From the NCBI RefSeq assembly GCF_050490315.1, contig NZ_JBNPEO010000001.1, positions 620,001 to 684,000 of the forward strand: 64,000 bases of DNA, read 5' to 3'. Shown one piece after another: positions 48,975-57,801 of the stretch. The position numbers and the translations under genes were made by a program. The stretch is from JBNPEO01 sp050490315 (lineage in GTDB: Bacteria; Actinomycetota; Actinomycetes; Actinomycetales; Micrococcaceae). The notes beneath the pieces were generated by a model that did no database searches, was not told where the DNA came from, and was given only the letters and a program-made list of their open reading frames with translations. Each line of letters starts with the position of its first letter. Positions within the stretch are counted from its first letter, which is position 1.

Positions 48975-50050
48975 TTACCGTCACCGGGGACTTGCAATTC
49001 GAGGCGTGGCGCCAAAAAGTGCTCCCACCGGTGGAAGAAGTCCGGCCGAGTGTGTGGTCAATTCCGGTACCGTTCCCCAACAACCCCATGCGATACACAC
49101 TGTGTTATGCGCTCATTGGAGAGGACGCCGGTTCCGGTTCAGTTGTGGTGGTTGATCCTGGATGGGCGTCAGCCGAGGGCTGGGAAGCCTTGACCCAGGG
49201 GCTGGCTATTGCCGGGGTATCAACCGAAGCCGTTAGTGGAATTGTGGTGACTCACTTGCACCCAGACCACCTTGGTCTCGCTTCACGTTTGCGGACTGCG
49301 TCCGGAGCATGGGTGGCGCTTGGGGAGCAAGAGGTTTTACCCTCGGGCTGGGCCGCCGATGCTGACAAACATGCAATCAAGGATGCTGAGCGGTACCGGA
49401 ATTGGGGTGTGCCGGCAGATCGCCTCAGGGAAGTCACCTTTGGTGCAGCGGATTGGGCTCAGATGGCACGGATGCAGGAACCTCAACTCCGGCTCATTGA
49501 TGGCGCCTATGTTCCGGCCGCTGGGTTGAGGCTACGGGTCATCGCAACCCCTGGCCACACCCCGGGGCACATTTGTCTCTTTGATGAGAAAAACAACCTT
49601 CTCCTCACGGGGGACCATATTCTTCCTCGAATCACTCCACATATATCCCTTGAAATGCACTCGCCCATCAACCCTGTAGCCGACTACCTCTCCTCTCTGG
49701 ATGTCCTTGAAAACCTCCAAAGGCAAGACGCGAACACGGCTCTGGAAGTTTTGCCAGCTCACGAATATCGTTTTGATGGTCTGAGTCAACGTCTTGCCGA
49801 GCTGCGGCAACACACCTTGGCTAGGTCCGCTGAAGTACAAAGCGTCATTAACTCGGGAACAGCAAGGAACGTGTGGGATGTGGCAAGCAAGTTGACCTGG
49901 TCCCGAGGATTTGACTCCCTCGGCTCTTTCGCATTGAGGCTAGCCATGGCCGAAACCGCAAGTCACCTCGTGTACCTTCAAAGCCAAGGTGCTGGGCTTG
50001 ATTTCCAGATAACCGAGGTACCAGAGGCACTAGTCACCGGGGCTGAGTAG
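48959..50050 (+). CDS. MBL-fold metallo-hydrolase
   Basis: A 363-residue metallo-beta-lactamase fold protein. Metal ligands are in VVTHLHPDHLGLA (H-x-H-x-DH, about residue 101), ATPGHTPGHICLF and LLTGDHILPRI, with a later LPAHEYRFDG. In degradation clusters such enzymes may hydrolyse thioesters or lactones; the substrate is unknown. ATG 48959 overlaps the racemase gene by 16 bases; ATG 48971 (ATGA overlap, agagga close by) is an equally possible start. A helical C-terminal domain of about 90 residues follows the catalytic domain. Confidence 0.88.
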   Translation: MAEEMITVTGDLQFEAWRQKVLPPVEEVRPSVWSIPVPFPNNPMRYTLCYALIGEDAGSGSVVVVDPGWASAEGWEALTQGLAIAGVSTEAVSGIVVTHLHPDHLGLASRLRTASGAWVALGEQEVLPSGWAADADKHAIKDAERYRNWGVPADRLREVTFGAADWAQMARMQEPQLRLIDGAYVPAAGLRLRVIATPGHTPGHICLFDEKNNLLLTGDHILPRITPHISLEMHSPINPVADYLSSLDVLENLQRQDANTALEVLPAHEYRFDGLSQRLAELRQHTLARSAEVQSVINSGTARNVWDVASKLTWSRGFDSLGSFALRLAMAETASHLVYLQSQGAGLDFQITEVPEALVTGAE

Positions 50051-50089
50051 ATTCAATCCTGCGCCACCAAGCCCATTGAAAGGCTGACG

Positions 50090-51766
50090 ATGAAAGCTGA
50101 TGTGATAGTTATTGGGGCCGGCCTTGCCGGGCTCGCGGCAGCCAACGAAGTTATCAACTCTGGCCACACCGTGCTCCTGGTAGATCAAGAAAACGAAGCG
50201 AACCTGGGTGGCCAGGCCTTTTGGTCTTTTGGCGGGTTGTTCTTGGTGGACACTCCCGAACAGCGGCGGCTTGGGGTGAAGGATTCTTTTGACCTTGCCT
50301 GGCAGGACTGGCAAGGGAGTGCAGCTTGGGATCGTTTGGACGGGCCACTTCCCCAAGACGAGTGGGCCTCCCAGTGGGGCCGTGCCTATGTTGAATTTGC
50401 CGCCGGGGAGGCGCGATCGTGGCTACGTGAGCAGGGGGTGAGTTTCACGCCCATGGTTGGTTGGGCTGAACGTGGGGACGGCAGAGCTGGCGGCCACGGC
50501 AACTCGGTGCCGCGGTTCCACGTTGCTTGGGGGACCGGCACAGGGGTTGTTGGGCCGTTCGTTGAAAAGGCTCGAGCGGCAGCATCGGAAGGCAAATTGC
50601 AGTTCGCTTTTCGCCACCGGGTTGATCACCTCGGCATGCACGACGGCGCCATCACCTCGGTCTCCGGAGCGGTCCTTGCGCCTGAGACGGCAAGGCGCGG
50701 TTCGCCGTCGAACTCGCAAGTAGTGGGGGATTTCGAGTTCAGCGCTCAAGCGGTCATTGTGACCACCGGCGGGCTGGGCGGAAACCACCAGATGGTGCGC
50801 CGCAATTGGCCGGCGAGGCTTGGCGCGCCGCCCGCCACCATGATCACTGGAGTCCCCGAATACGTGGACGGGCGAATGCTGGACATTGCCGAATCTAGTG
50901 GCGTGCGGCTGGTTAATAAAGACCGGATGTGGCACTACACAGAGGGAATCCAGAATTGGGACCCAGTGTGGCCTCAACACGGAATACGAATACTTCCAGG
51001 CCCTTCGTCCATGTGGTTTGACGCGCGGGGACGGCGGCTTCCCGCTCCCGGGCTGCCAGGCTATGACACCCTAGGCACGTTGAGATTACTGCGGACGGAC
51101 CCGGCGATCGCGCAGTACAGCCACTCTTGGTTCATTTTGACCCAAAAGATGATTGAGAAAGAGTTCGCGCTCTCAGGTTCCGAACAAAACCCGGACATCA
51201 CCAACAAGGACTTTAAGCTGCTGCTTAAGGCGCGGCTGGGCAAGGGAGCTCCAGCCCCTGTGGAAGCGTTCAAGACTTATGGGGCGGACTTTGTGGTGGC
51301 TAACTCACTTGAGGAGCTAGTCCCGCAAATGAACGCTCTGACCACGGAGCAATTGTTGGATGTGGCCACTCTTAGGGCCCACATAGAGCAGCGAGACCGG
51401 GAGATGAGCAACCCGTTCAGCAAGGACGCGCAAGTGATGGGGATTCATAATGCCCGTAAGTACCTTGGCGACAGGCTCACCCGCGTCGCCGCACCGCACA
51501 GAATTCTTGATCCCAAGGCCGGCCCGCTGATCGGTGTAAAGCTGCACATTCTCACTCGCAAAATACTCGGCGGAATCCAAACCGATTTGTCCTCACGTGC
51601 GCTTAACTCAGACGGAAAAGTGATTAGCGGGCTCTACGCGGCAGGTGAGGTCAGCGGCTTTGGTGGGGGAGGCTCCCACGGTTACAACGCCCTCGAGGGG
51701 ACTTTTTTGGGTGGTTGCATGTTGACTGGCAGAACGGCGGGCCGGGCAGCTGCTGCTGCGCTCTAG
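50090..51766 (+). CDS. FAD-binding dehydrogenase (KstD-like)
   Basis: A 558-residue flavoprotein of the fumarate reductase / 3-ketosteroid dehydrogenase fold. The FAD motif is ADVIVIGAGLAGLAAANEVINSGHTVLLVDQE. It has GGQAFWSFGGLFLVDTPEQRRLGVKDSFDLAWQDW and SRALNSDGKVISGLYAAGEVSGFGGGGSHGYNALEGTFLGGCMLTGRTAG in parts, matching the putative FAD-binding dehydrogenase group I recall as COG3573. True substrate unknown; it likely introduces or removes a C-C double bond. It is the last gene of the rightward arm, 39 bases after the MBL gene, and is followed by a strong terminator. Confidence 0.9.
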   Translation: MKADVIVIGAGLAGLAAANEVINSGHTVLLVDQENEANLGGQAFWSFGGLFLVDTPEQRRLGVKDSFDLAWQDWQGSAAWDRLDGPLPQDEWASQWGRAYVEFAAGEARSWLREQGVSFTPMVGWAERGDGRAGGHGNSVPRFHVAWGTGTGVVGPFVEKARAAASEGKLQFAFRHRVDHLGMHDGAITSVSGAVLAPETARRGSPSNSQVVGDFEFSAQAVIVTTGGLGGNHQMVRRNWPARLGAPPATMITGVPEYVDGRMLDIAESSGVRLVNKDRMWHYTEGIQNWDPVWPQHGIRILPGPSSMWFDARGRRLPAPGLPGYDTLGTLRLLRTDPAIAQYSHSWFILTQKMIEKEFALSGSEQNPDITNKDFKLLLKARLGKGAPAPVEAFKTYGADFVVANSLEELVPQMNALTTEQLLDVATLRAHIEQRDREMSNPFSKDAQVMGIHNARKYLGDRLTRVAAPHRILDPKAGPLIGVKLHILTRKILGGIQTDLSSRALNSDGKVISGLYAAGEVSGFGGGGSHGYNALEGTFLGGCMLTGRTAGRAAAAAL

Positions 51767-51828
51767 CGCAGCCAGCTCTAAGCCACGGTGAATCTCAGCA
51801 GGGCAGCAAAACAAAAGTGATAAAGCAC

Positions 51829-51873
51829 AAAACGATCGTCGCCCGGCAGCAGGAGCCGGGCGACGATCGTTTT
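51829..51873. terminator. Bidirectional terminator between KstD-like gene and pspA
   Basis: A perfect 19-bp stem (aaaacgatcgtcgcccggc with its complement), seven-base loop, A and T runs at the ends. Serves both convergent genes. Confidence 0.93.
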
Positions 51874-51885
51874 GTTGAGTGCTAT

Positions 51886-52674
51886 TTAGAGCTTGTCGAA
51901 GTCAGCTTCGTCCACGGTGGAACGGCTAGTCTGCGGAGCGGATGCGCCCAACGCTGGGGTGGAGCCGCCGTGCTTCAAAGCAGCAAGACGGGCTTCGATT
52001 TCAGTCTGCTCACCGAGGTCTTCAAGCTGGTTGAACTGGGCGTCCAAGCTTGAAGATGCCAGCTCTTGCTGACCGCGGACTTTTGCTTCTTCGCGACGGA
52101 TTTTCTCCTCGAAGCGGCCAATCTCACTCGTGGGGTCAAGGATGTCGATGCTCTTAATGGCATCGTGAACCTGAGACTGAGCCTCAACTGTCTTGGACCG
52201 AGCCACCAGTTCATTGCGCTTGCTGGTCAGCTCGTTGAGCTTGGCCTTCATTTGGTCCAGGCCAGACTTGAGCTTGTCTACAACCTCGGTCTGCGAAGCG
52301 ATGTTGGGCTCGTTAGCTTTGGCCTCGTTCTCGGCCGACATTTGACGCTGCAAGGCAACCTTGGCGAGGTTGTCGAACTTGGTGGCATCTGCATCGTTGC
52401 CAGCAGCACGGAACTCGTCAGCCTTGCGTGATGCTGCAAGTGCCTTGTTGCCCCAGTCATGTGCGTTTTTGACGTCCTCGGTGTGGTCGTCCTGAAGTAG
52501 GCGCAAGTTGCCAATGGTCTGTGCCACGGCGGACTCAGCCTCGGCGATGTTGTTTGTGTAGTCACGAACCATTTGATCCAGCATCTTCTGCGGATCCTCG
52601 GCCTGATCCAGAATGGCGTTGATGTTCGCCTTTGCCAACTGTGCGATCCGGCCAAAAATGGACTGCTTTACCAT
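51886..52674 (-). CDS. pspA: PspA/IM30 family protein
   Basis: A 262-residue coiled-coil membrane-maintenance protein. The N-terminus MVKQSIFGRIAQLAKANINAILDQAEDPQKMLDQMVRDY is the family amphipathic helix and first coil, followed by long heptad-rich helices to about residue 220. Such ESCRT-III-like proteins assemble on stressed membranes. The C-terminal 35 residues are flexible (GGSTPALGASAPQTSRSTVDEADFDKL), an actinobacterial feature. ATG 52674 has gaaaggg upstream. It lies 156 bases after the TPM-domain gene on the same strand, with a hairpin between, so it may also have its own promoter. Confidence 0.94.
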   Translation of the reverse strand: MVKQSIFGRIAQLAKANINAILDQAEDPQKMLDQMVRDYTNNIAEAESAVAQTIGNLRLLQDDHTEDVKNAHDWGNKALAASRKADEFRAAGNDADATKFDNLAKVALQRQMSAENEAKANEPNIASQTEVVDKLKSGLDQMKAKLNELTSKRNELVARSKTVEAQSQVHDAIKSIDILDPTSEIGRFEEKIRREEAKVRGQQELASSSLDAQFNQLEDLGEQTEIEARLAALKHGGSTPALGASAPQTSRSTVDEADFDKL

Positions 52675-52717
52675 GGTGATCCCTTTCGTCCTGCTCAGAG
52701 CGGGTGCTGGTCTCAGC

Positions 52718-52731
52718 TACCCGATTGGGTA
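52718..52731. promoter_or_regulatory. Palindrome in the pspA leader/promoter
   Basis: TACCC-GATT-GGGTA, arms of five bases, about 45 bases before the pspA ATG. On the minus strand a TGTATA (-10-like) stands just upstream, near 52738-52745. Candidate operator only. Confidence 0.35.
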
Positions 52732-52782
52732 CTTCCTCTATACATCTGCGCCGTGGTGACGCATAGATGCCTAGCTATTGGT

Positions 52783-52817
52783 GCGGCTGGTTCCCTGTGG
52801 AACCGGGGACCAGCCGC
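52783..52817 (-). terminator. Hairpin between TPM-domain gene and pspA
   Basis: GCGGCTGGT and ACCAGCCGC flank CCC/GGG with one bulged base and a short loop. It follows the TPM gene stop by 14 bases. No T run, so it may be a partial terminator or processing hairpin. Confidence 0.55.
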
Positions 52818-52830
52818 GGATGATTTGAAC

Positions 52831-54873
52831 CTAGAAACCGAAGTCGCCGCCGGAGTCGCCGCCCCAGCCGCCGCCTCCGCCGGAGTCGCCTCCACCCCAG
52901 CCTCCGCCACCGCCCCAGCCTCCGCCAGAGTCGCCTCCACCCCAGCCGGAGTCGCCTCCACTGTGATTTCCGCCGTTGAGAATCGAGTTGATCAAGATGC
53001 CGCCGAGGATGGCGCCACCCAGACCTCCACCATTGCCGCGGCCACCGAACATTCCACCGCCGAAGCCTTGGTTACCGTAACCCTGGCCAAACTGATCCAC
53101 ATCCTGCTGGGCCAAGGAGGCTGCCTGAGCAGCCAAGGCGTTTGCTTGCTGTGCGTAGCTGAGCGCTGTAACCGGGTCAGTTTTGGAAATGGACAGCGCA
53201 TAGTCAGCGTTGCGTTGCGCTTCCGCCAGGCGGGTGCGAGCCTCGGTGCCTACACCGCCACGGCGAGCCGTGATGTAGTCAGTGGTGGCGCTAATTTGAG
53301 CCTGGGCTGACATCAGTGCCTGCTGGAGTGAGGCTTGGGCACGCCGGGCCTGATCTTGTTGGTCCCGAATTCCCGTGAGCGCCTGATCTAAACCTTGGTG
53401 GGCGGTTTCAACACGCTGCAAGGTCAGCGTTGGGTCAATCTTCCCAGCCTGCATCTCTGTTTTGACCTGTTGTAGAGCCTGTTCTACCCCCGCTACCGGG
53501 CCCACCAGTTCAGTGTGCTGGCCGTTCGCGGTCATGGCCTTAGCTTGGGCCAGGTCTTGTTCAGTCTCGGCTATCGCTGAGTCTAGCGAGGTGCGGGAGA
53601 TATCCAGGTTTGCGGAGACCTTAGCGATGGCATCAAGGAGGATGTTGGTCTGAGCCAAGCTTTCCTCAGCTGCTCGCACAGCCACGGCGGCGAGACTGGA
53701 CTCCCCAGCGTCGAGTTTGGTCTGGGCCGTTGCTGAAGCGTTCTGGACAAAGCTCAGACGTTCCTTCGCCTGAGTGATGTTGTCAGCAACCTGGGTGCTG
53801 GCTGATTCGGCATATTTAGACCGCAGCACCGTCAATGACTGCTCGGCTGCATTGATTCGTTCCGTGGCCTTCGTGGCGCCGGCTTCAACCGAAGCCAAGG
53901 CCTGCGGGGCATTCTTCTCCAGCTCGCGGAGGGAATCGAAGTCAGCTTTCTGTTCCTTGAGGGAAGCGATTGCAGCTTCGGAGCGTCGGATGATTTCGCC
54001 AAGCCAGCTGCGCTGTTGTTCTTCAGTGTCTGGGATGTGGTCATCAAGTTGCTGTTGCAGCTTGAACGACTCTGACATGTGGCCCTTGGCCTCAGCGAGT
54101 GCCGTGGTGAAATTCCCCACTGCAGCATCACCGTATTGTGCCTGAGCGAAGCCAAGCTCTTGTTCGCTGGACTTGATGGCGTCATCCGCAGCGATGAGCA
54201 AAGAACCACTGCGTTTGCGCAACTCGTCAATGCTTAGCCCGGCCAATGGGTCCAGCTGTTCGCCCTGAGGTCCATAGCTAGCGCTCGATGCTTGAGCTGC
54301 CTTTTTGCGCCGGTTGCGGACCAACAAATACGCTCCGGCGCCGCCTGCAACCACCACGCCACCACCAACGAGTGCTGCAACACTGCCACCGCCGCTTTGG
54401 CTCTCACCGATTTGCGTAGCCGTGTTGATGATGGCTTTGTCGTAATCCTTAACGCCCTGGCTCAGAGCCGGGGACACGGCATTTTTGAGGAGATCATTGC
54501 GCTGCGAATCGGTGATGGGGGAATTGGGCCCGCGCACAATGGTTCCGTTGCCGGATTCTGTTGCAATCACTAGCAATACATCGCTTGCACTGAACGTCTT
54601 TTTGGTGGCCACGGCATTAGCCCATGCAGTGGGAGCAGTGGGGTTGGTGAAAGTCTTAACGGTGACTACCCAGAGATTGATCTGGTGATCGGTGTAGAGC
54701 TTTCGAATGGCATCATTGACCGCGGTCTTGTCCTTGATCACGCCGGAATTATCCGTGATGTTTTGACCCGAGGGAATGGTCACGGGATCTTCGGCGAACG
54801 CCGCAGCGGCCGGGACTAAGAGGAGTCCGGTCAACCCGATAGTGGCAAGGACTCGTTTTAACAGTAACCGCAT
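52831..54873 (-). CDS. TPM-domain membrane protein with coiled coil and Gly/Trp-rich tail
   Basis: A 680-residue exported protein. Residues 1-28 are a signal peptide ending AAAFAED. Residues about 30-165 are a TPM (phosphatase-like) domain with INLWVVTVKTF and DVLLVIATESGNGTIVRGPNS. A membrane helix follows (VAALVGGGVVVAGGAGAYLLVRNRRKK, about residues 178-204). Residues 210-600 are predominantly helical and coiled-coil. The last 75 residues are Gly-rich, ending in repeats of GGDSGGGWGG. TPM proteins are linked to photosystem repair in plants and to unknown envelope tasks in bacteria. Its position before pspA suggests a membrane-stress role. Start ATG 54873 has aaggg upstream. Confidence 0.88.
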   Translation of the reverse strand: MRLLLKRVLATIGLTGLLLVPAAAAFAEDPVTIPSGQNITDNSGVIKDKTAVNDAIRKLYTDHQINLWVVTVKTFTNPTAPTAWANAVATKKTFSASDVLLVIATESGNGTIVRGPNSPITDSQRNDLLKNAVSPALSQGVKDYDKAIINTATQIGESQSGGGSVAALVGGGVVVAGGAGAYLLVRNRRKKAAQASSASYGPQGEQLDPLAGLSIDELRKRSGSLLIAADDAIKSSEQELGFAQAQYGDAAVGNFTTALAEAKGHMSESFKLQQQLDDHIPDTEEQQRSWLGEIIRRSEAAIASLKEQKADFDSLRELEKNAPQALASVEAGATKATERINAAEQSLTVLRSKYAESASTQVADNITQAKERLSFVQNASATAQTKLDAGESSLAAVAVRAAEESLAQTNILLDAIAKVSANLDISRTSLDSAIAETEQDLAQAKAMTANGQHTELVGPVAGVEQALQQVKTEMQAGKIDPTLTLQRVETAHQGLDQALTGIRDQQDQARRAQASLQQALMSAQAQISATTDYITARRGGVGTEARTRLAEAQRNADYALSISKTDPVTALSYAQQANALAAQAASLAQQDVDQFGQGYGNQGFGGGMFGGRGNGGGLGGAILGGILINSILNGGNHSGGDSGWGGGDSGGGWGGGGGWGGGDSGGGGGWGGDSGGDFGF
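52834..52965 (-). repeat. Low-complexity Gly/Asp/Trp coding repeat
   Basis: The 3' end of the TPM gene is a run of related units encoding GGDSG, GWGGG and GGGWGG, about 44 codons. Composition differs sharply from the rest of the gene. Confidence 0.8.
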
Positions 54874-55155
54874 GGGTAACCCTTCAGCACGCTAGTACCG
54901 TCCCAGGCCGGAACAGCAGTTCAGAATGCATCAGCGCCCCCACGCACAGGTTTCGCCGCAGGTCGCTGTGGCATTTCAACTTGATTCTATGGTGCAGCAC
55001 TGGGTGCGTCCACCGAAGCGAATATGCCACAAGCGAAATGCGAACAAGGGTAGATTGAGCGCAGGAAAAGTTCCCAGACAACTTCCAGCAAACGTCCGAC
55101 ATTGCCCCAGAATCATTGACCATAGTTAGTGAGACGGAGGACGAAAGGAAATTTC

Positions 55156-56769
55156 ATGACTGAGAATCCAGCACCGAGGAATTCCGGCGAAGCGGCCGAC
55201 TCTGCTGCGAACCAGGATCCAACCACGCACCACACTGAGGTGATCCCGCACCTGGAAAATCCGACCATGAGTTTTGATCGTCACCCAGCCCAGGCGAACC
55301 CAGCCCAGGCCAACCCAGCACAGGCGGGCCACGAGCAGCAGAATACAGCCAACGGAAATTACTCGCCGCCGCAGCCGGTATACCCGCAGCCAGCCCCGCA
55401 AGGAACCTTCTCTGGACAGCAGAGCAACTTCAATGGACCGGCCAACGCTGGGGGCAATGCCACTACGCCGCCGGCCCCGCACTACTCACCTCAGTATGGG
55501 CAGCAGCCATATAGTCAGCACACTTCGGCCTCCGTGGCCACCATGCCGGGCTCTGCGCCCAAACGCAAAGCCAGCTTTGGTGTTGGCACTTTGGTGGCGT
55601 GCATTGTTGCTGCGGGTCTTGTTGGCGGAGGTGTAGCCGCCGGCGGGAGTGCGCTGTGGGGTCAAAACACTTCCAGCGCGGCTTCCACGTCCAGCCAGCC
55701 CAGCACGGTGATTGTCAACAACAAGGACTCTGTTAATGCGATCACCGCGGCTGCAGCCAAAGCATCTCCGAGTGTTGTGACCATCAGCGCAGTGAGCGGT
55801 CAGTCCTCAGGCACAGGATCAGGAATCATCATTGATGATCAGGGGCATATTCTGACGAACACCCACGTGGTGACCTTGGATGGAACGGCAGCGAAAGCCA
55901 CCATTGAAGTACGTACCAATGAGGGTAAGGTCCTGACTGGCACCGTAGTAGGTACTGACCCGCTTTCTGACCTGGCAGTGATTAAGGTTGATCCTTCAGG
56001 GCTGACCCCAGCCACTCTGGGAGATTCCAGCCAGCTTAATGTTGGTGACACCGCTGTGGCCATCGGTTCACCGCTGGGCCTGACCAACACTGTGACAGAC
56101 GGCATTGTCTCCACGCTGAACCGGACCATATCCGTAGCGTCTTCAGCGGCACCTGACCAAAGTTCAGACAGCTCCCAGGGCCAGGATGACAACGGCTTCC
56201 GTTTTGCCCCGCCAGGTAGCAGCCAAGACCAGAGCCAAACCGCTACAAGTTCCATCTACCTCAACGTGATTCAAACCGATGCAGCCATCAACCCCGGAAA
56301 CTCCGGTGGTGCCTTGGTCAACAGCAAAGGTGAAGTTGTAGGTGTGAACGTGGCTATAGCTTCGTCTGGAAGCAGCAGTAGTAGCAGTAGTAGCAGCGGA
56401 AACATCGGTGTTGGTTTTAGCATCCCGATCAACTACGCCAAGCGAATTGCTCAAGACATCATCAGCAACGGCAAGGCCACCCACGGGCAGTTCGGTGTGA
56501 GTGTTCAGCCAAAAACCTCCACTAGCGCCGACTCTACCTTCTCGGTAGGAGGCCTTGTAGCTGAAGTTGTTAGTGGTTCGGCCGCTGACAAAGCCGGTCT
56601 GAAAAAGGGTGATGTGATCACCAAGTTCGGTGACTACAGCATCAGCGATCCCAAGGAACTCACAGCAGCTGTTCGCGAACAGGCTGCCGGAAGCACCGTC
56701 AAGGTGACCGTCCAGCGTGACGGTTCTACCAAAGAATTTGACGTCACACTTACGGAAGCGGCCAACTGA
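55156..56769 (+). CDS. HtrA/DegP-like membrane serine protease
   Basis: A 537-residue trypsin-like protease. The N-terminal 135 residues are cytoplasmic, Pro/Gln/Asn-rich, with three PAQAN repeats. One membrane helix follows (VGTLVACIVAAGLVGGGVAAGGSALWG, about residues 140-167). The catalytic triad is His in ILTNTHVVTLDG, Asp in DPLSDLAVIKVD and Ser in DAAINPGNSGGALVN. A nine-Ser run (56371-56397) interrupts the protease domain. A PDZ domain ends the protein (GLVAEVVSGSAADKAGLKKGDVITKFGDYSI). It resembles PepD/HtrA of mycobacteria in envelope quality control. ATG 55156 has gaaagga eight bases upstream; a GTG at 55129 is less likely. Confidence 0.94.
   Translation: MTENPAPRNSGEAADSAANQDPTTHHTEVIPHLENPTMSFDRHPAQANPAQANPAQAGHEQQNTANGNYSPPQPVYPQPAPQGTFSGQQSNFNGPANAGGNATTPPAPHYSPQYGQQPYSQHTSASVATMPGSAPKRKASFGVGTLVACIVAAGLVGGGVAAGGSALWGQNTSSAASTSSQPSTVIVNNKDSVNAITAAAAKASPSVVTISAVSGQSSGTGSGIIIDDQGHILTNTHVVTLDGTAAKATIEVRTNEGKVLTGTVVGTDPLSDLAVIKVDPSGLTPATLGDSSQLNVGDTAVAIGSPLGLTNTVTDGIVSTLNRTISVASSAAPDQSSDSSQGQDDNGFRFAPPGSSQDQSQTATSSIYLNVIQTDAAINPGNSGGALVNSKGEVVGVNVAIASSGSSSSSSSSSGNIGVGFSIPINYAKRIAQDIISNGKATHGQFGVSVQPKTSTSADSTFSVGGLVAEVVSGSAADKAGLKKGDVITKFGDYSISDPKELTAAVREQAAGSTVKVTVQRDGSTKEFDVTLTEAAN
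55285..55329 (+). repeat. Three tandem 15-bp units in the htrA-like gene
   Basis: Units at 55285, 55300 and 55315 encode PAQAN, PAQAN and PAQAG in the cytoplasmic N-terminus. Confidence 0.85.
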
Positions 56770-56802
56770 CATTCGTCGCAGATAGTTCGGTAAGAATGAA
56801 AT

Positions 56803-56853
56803 AAGAACGACGGCGACCGGCCCCGAAAAAGGGTCGGTCGCCGTCGTTCTTTT
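56803..56853 (+). terminator. Terminator after the htrA-like gene
   Basis: A 21-bp stem with one G-U pair (left arm starts aagaacgacggcgacc) closes on a loop of seven bases (cgaaaaa) and ends in T. Strong intrinsic terminator isolating the protease gene from the ETF genes. Confidence 0.92.
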
Positions 56854-56982
56854 AAGCGCAGCGACGAAAAGGACCTTAACGCTCAAGCCCACCAAGCTGG
56901 CTTTGTGGTTAGCTTGGAACACACCCGACGAAGACAGGCTCGGTACAGCACCGGTGGCCTTTAAGAGACAGTGGGAGAAACG

Positions 56983-57777
56983 TTGAAGATCGTTGTTTTG
57001 ATCAAGTTTGTGCCTGATGCGCAATTTGATCGCCACTTGAGCGGCCCTGGTCACACCACTGACCGCTCCGAAAGCATTCTGTCCGAACTGGACGAGTACG
57101 CACTCGAGGCCGCACTGCAGATCGCAGACGCCGCGCCGGGGTCAGGTCACTCTGTTGTTGCACTGACCATGGGCCCGGCTGGTGCGTCCAACGCCGTAAA
57201 GAAGGCGCTGCAGATGGGTGCAAGCGAAGGAATCCACTTGAGCGACGATGCTCTAGCTGGTTCCGATGCTGCTGCAACATCGCTGGCACTCGCCGCTGCT
57301 ATCAACAAGATTGGGGCAGAAGCTCCTGTGGACCTGATTGTCACAGGGATGGCCTCCACCGATGGCGAAACTTCCTTGGTTCCGGCGATGCTCGCCGAAC
57401 GCCTCGATTTGCCGCAATTGACGTTTGCTTCCTCGGTGGAACTAGATGGATCCACCCTAACGATCCGCCGTGATTCAGACTTGTATTCGGAAACTGTCCA
57501 AGCAACTTTGCCGGCAGTACTCTCCGTCACCGACCAGGCCAATGATCCCCGGTACCCCAACTTCAAAGGCATCATCGCGGCCAAGCGGAAAAAGACTCAG
57601 ACTTTGAGTCTCGCTGAGGTTGGCGTGGATGCGTCCCAGGTGGGTACTGCCGGCTCGTGGGCTGCAGTGACCTCGGCAAATGAGCGCCCGGCGCGCACAG
57701 CCGGAACCATTATCAATGACGACGGCAACGCTGGCATTGCGCTCGCGGACTTCTTGGCCGCCCAGAAGCTCATCTGA
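56983..57777 (+). CDS. etfB: Electron transfer flavoprotein beta subunit
   Basis: EtfB (264 aa) binds AMP and pairs with EtfA to carry electrons from acyl-CoA dehydrogenases to the quinone pool. It opens MKIVVLIKFVPDAQFDRHL and has DEYALEAALQIAD, VVALTMGPAGASNAVKKALQMGASEGIHLSDD, GMASTDGETSLVPAMLAERL and LPAVLSVTDQANDPRYPNFKGIIAAKRK, each typical. TTG 56983 is chosen: gggag stands seven bases upstream and the protein then begins as relatives do; GTG 56971 would add four residues and use up that site. etfA follows after 24 bases. Confidence 0.94.
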   Translation: MKIVVLIKFVPDAQFDRHLSGPGHTTDRSESILSELDEYALEAALQIADAAPGSGHSVVALTMGPAGASNAVKKALQMGASEGIHLSDDALAGSDAAATSLALAAAINKIGAEAPVDLIVTGMASTDGETSLVPAMLAERLDLPQLTFASSVELDGSTLTIRRDSDLYSETVQATLPAVLSVTDQANDPRYPNFKGIIAAKRKKTQTLSLAEVGVDASQVGTAGSWAAVTSANERPARTAGTIINDDGNAGIALADFLAAQKLI

Positions 57778-57801
57778 ACCGGACGCTAGGACGTAATCAT
57801 C

